64,000 bases of DNA. Source: Stramonita haemastoma. Lineage: Eukaryota > Mollusca > Gastropoda > Neogastropoda > Muricidae. The translations under genes were made by a program, and so were the position numbers. Positions 61,416 through 64,000 of this stretch are shown here, piece after piece (the first letter of the stretch is position 1; every line of letters begins with the position of its first letter). Location of the stretch: the NCBI GenBank assembly GCA_030674155.1, contig CM060335.1:49574469-49638468 (forward strand). Direction: 5' to 3'. The notes beneath the pieces were generated by a model. The model had not been told where the DNA came from, made no database searches, and saw nothing but the letters and a program-made list of their open reading frames with translations.

Positions 61416-61519
61416 AAGGTGTCCCATAACCTAGGCGGTCATAGAGGAGCAAGGCATCAGAGACCTTAGCTTCTCTAGGGGTCAGCATGTTGAGGGCGGC
61501 GCCCATCTCCTCTCCCTGC
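61416..61519 (-). mobile_element. SINE B 3' fragment, inverted
   Basis: GGTGTCCCATAACCTAGGCG to GGCGGCGCCCATCTCC. Confidence 0.88.
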
Positions 61520-61643
61520 AAATTTTCTAAATACCTGGTCATACAGGCAGGTGTATTTTGCCTATATATAACATGTTTGAGTTCGGATGGTTATGAAATT
61601 GTTGAGATTCTGCATGTAGTTTTTGAGGTTATCTGTTGGTAGG

Positions 61644-61644
<1 letters not shown>

Positions 61645-61714
<70 letters not shown>

Positions 61715-61718
61715 TGTG

Positions 61719-61806
<88 letters not shown>

Positions 61807-61810
61807 TATG
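61645..61810. repeat. (TG)n microsatellite
   Basis: TG tract with TGAG steps at 61711-61727 and a GA end. Confidence 0.97.
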
Positions 61811-61853
61811 TGAGTATGTGTGTATGTGTGTATGTGTGTGTGCTTATTTGTTA

Positions 61854-61952
61854 ATTCTTTTATTTCGAGGATAATAGAATAAATGCTCATGTGCTTTTTA
61901 CATCCAATCCCCGTGTGTATGCACTTTTGTGAATATTATCATCCATTCCCAC

Positions 61953-61958
<6 letters not shown>
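61854..61958 (-). mobile_element. SINE A tail fragment
   Basis: TTTCGAGGATAATAGAATAAA to CATCCATTCCCACTG, then TG/GA repeats. Confidence 0.87.
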
Positions 61959-62035
<77 letters not shown>

Positions 62036-62140
62036 GAGAGAGTGGTAGACAGACAAACAGACAGACAGAGAAAGAGAGACAGAGACACAGAATAAGAGAC
62101 AGAGACAGAGACACAGAATAAGAGACAGAGACAGAGATAG
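61959..62140. repeat. (TG)n, (GA)n and GACA-rich tract
   Basis: TG, GA and AGAGACAGAGACACAG-like units in succession. Confidence 0.95.
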
Positions 62141-62261
62141 AAGGGGGCACTAGAGAGAGGGGAAAGACTCAATGCCTTTGAGTTGTTGTTTAAGTAATCT
62201 TTACAGAACTATCACACAAAACTAAGAAAAAACTGTCAATTTTTTTAAAAACATGTTTCAG

Positions 62262-62297
62262 ACACACCTTGCCAGGAGACACAGGTACCAGAACAAG
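62262..62297 (+). CDS. Possible 36-bp exon of the FA-domain gene
   Basis: TGTTTCAG acceptor and CAAGGTATGC donor bound 36 bp. Phase 1-1 reading gives (D)TPCQETQVPEQ, which would fit the phase of exon 2. No homology supports it. Confidence 0.3.
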
Positions 62298-62546
62298 GTA
62301 TGCCAAGTTTATTTTGTTAAAGATACCACTGTCCCTAGCAACTCAAAAAAAAAGATGATGCTTCACTAGCAGTAGGCTGTTATCGAAATACCATCAGTAT
62401 CAGCGTGTAGGATCTATACCAGAAAGCTTTTTCCCACAGGTGCACACACACACATCCACAAGCACACCCACATCACTCGTACATTGTGTAGACGTTTCGA
62501 ATCTTCTCTACGACACCTAAACTGACTTTTTAAAGCAATTGTATAG

Positions 62547-62948
62547 AATACAATACAACACAATACAGTACAATACAGTAGAACACAATACAGTACAACA
62601 CAATACGCAGCCGCTGTAGTCTAGTGGTTAGGGCGTTGGACTCGTAATCTAAAGGTTGCGGGTTCGATCCCAGCTTTCGGCTATGGCGTTGTGCCCCTGG
62701 AAAAGGCACTTTACGGCTATTTTCTCACCCCATTCAGGTGTAAAAGGGGTACCAACCTTGTGTTGGGGGGTTAACCCTGCGATAGACTGGCGTCCTATCC
62801 AGGGGGGAGTCTATGACTCTCAGTTGCTTTACGCCACAGAAACCGGGATAAGCACCGGCCTGATGAGCTTTAGGCTCGGGATACACTTTAACTAACAACA
62901 CAATACAGTACAATACAATACAACACAATACGATACAGTATAATACAA
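62547..62948. repeat. AATAC/ACAAC pentanucleotide array split by SINE E
   Basis: ACAACACAATACAGTACAAT-type units on both sides of the SINE (62547-62606 and 62895-62948). Confidence 0.88.
62607..62894 (+). mobile_element. SINE E, tRNA-Thr-like head
   Basis: The head 62607-62685 has TAGTCTAGTGGTTAGGGCG (A box), anticodon loop CTCGTAA (anticodon CGT) with a pairable stem, and GGGTTCGATCC (B box). The body contains GACTGGCGTCCTATCCAGG. ACAACACAATAC flanks both sides (62595-62606, 62895-62906). Confidence 0.88.
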
Positions 62949-63107
62949 GCAGACGCACACAACACTAGCATGGAATAATACGCTTTGAGTCTCCTACATA
63001 ACACCTAGGCTGATTTTTTAAGCAATAGTAATGGAAATGATAAAAACGTAACAACTTTATGAAGACAAGAGCAATATTAATAACAACGATAATATGATAA
63101 CGTTTAC

Positions 63108-63380
<273 letters not shown>

Positions 63381-63668
63381 TGACGATGATGGCAAACCAT
63401 CGTGTGCACAAAGCAATGCACCAGAGCCTCAAGTAGAGTGGCTGAGACCAGACAGGCCCAAGCCCAGAGTCCATTAAATTTTCTCAGCAAGGGGCAGAGC
63501 AGACAGCACACAGGCAGCACATTCCTGCCATCCCTGCCCCTGGTCACTGGTGAGGCACCTGTCTTCCAAGCAGGTTTCCTGTTGCCTTTCTTTTTACCTG
63601 AACGCCCATTGTGCCATATGCGTGTTCAGAGGCATACCCCCCAAACCCAGAGACCTATAAAGGAGTGG
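63381..63668. other. No gene seen
   Basis: Unassigned, higher GC than its surroundings. Confidence 0.4.
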
Positions 63669-63681
63669 CGCGCGCGCGCGT

Positions 63682-63728
<47 letters not shown>

Positions 63729-63792
63729 CATACATACACACACACGCACACACACACACACACACACGCACTCACACACACATACACGCACA

Positions 63793-63866
<74 letters not shown>

Positions 63867-63900
63867 CACACACACAAACACACACAACACACACATAGAC
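63669..63900. repeat. (CA)n microsatellite
   Basis: CG start, then CA with TACA, ACGC and CACC interruptions. Confidence 0.97.
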
Positions 63901-64000
63901 ACTGCAATTGCGAAACTCACAAGCAGCAATCAAGATAATCAGTCCCACTCACCACTCACCCAGAAATTCCCCTTCAAAGGCATGTCAAATATTTCCAGCT

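Noticed and set aside
62607..62685. Genuine tRNA-Thr gene
   Set aside because: The stems largely pair, but the acceptor stem does not close and a SINE body follows directly; better read as a SINE head.

Overview
The window reads as nuclear DNA of an invertebrate animal, most likely a lophotrochozoan and probably a gastropod mollusc. That placement is inference. It rests on intron-bearing genes of metazoan families, an exceptional load of tRNA-derived SINEs with long microsatellites, a CR1/L2-type LINE whose ORF1 carries an SGNH esterase, and Ty3/gypsy and Ty1/copia relics. Nothing bacterial or phage-like is present. Most long open frames are readings through microsatellites or SINEs and are not genes.

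Two host genes can be supported. (1) A cytosolic sulfotransferase (SULT1-like) lies on the + strand in five exons from 14338 to 20880. It has canonical splice sites and phases, PAPS-binding motifs and the KxxxTVxxxE dimer motif, but exon 1 holds an in-frame TAA, so it is a pseudogene, a polymorphic null allele or a sequence error. Its last 39 bp are tandemly amplified just past the stop. (2) The 5' part of a secreted protein lies at about 57250-58735: a signal-peptide exon followed by a phase 1-1 exon encoding a farnesoic-acid O-methyltransferase-like (Methyltransf_FA) domain. It continues out of the window.

Mobile elements dominate. A nearly complete Ty3/gypsy element (5112-10836, minus strand, 148-bp LTRs, 5-bp target duplication GGTAT) has a broken gag and a pol extended by about 46 copies of a 24-bp coding minisatellite. 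A LINE at 29015-33734 (minus) has an intact 934-codon endonuclease/reverse transcriptase and the C-terminal part of an esterase ORF1. An RTE-like LINE (59931-61250, minus) is 5'-truncated, and a 160-bp copy of a related 3' end at 26047-26206 has a perfect 14-bp target duplication. A copia RNase H relic lies at 300-945.

At least five SINE families are interspersed. A is tRNA-derived, about 330 bp, with more than 20 copies. B has a tRNA-like 5' end fused to a 5S-rRNA-like internal promoter, with about 13 copies. C and D are tRNA-derived and share a short core with A. E is tRNA-Thr-like. Other low-copy dispersed repeats (F, G, H) are described by position.

Layout: 0-5 kb copia relic, SINEs, CA tracts and a 73-bp minisatellite; 5.1-10.8 kb gypsy element; 10.9-14.3 kb SINEs and a TATAC tract; 14.3-21 kb sulfotransferase with SINE-filled introns; 22.1-23.7 kb three successive minisatellites; 24-28.9 kb LINE relics and repeats F, G and H; 29-33.7 kb LINE; 35.1-38.6 kb 19-bp satellite-like array; 39-56 kb SINEs, microsatellites and a LINE relic; 56.9-62.3 kb the FA-domain gene with SINEs and the RTE-like LINE; 62.5-64 kb SINE E and microsatellites. 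The strongest candidate for something undescribed is the chimeric tRNA/5S SINE family B. I did not find a new multigene system.
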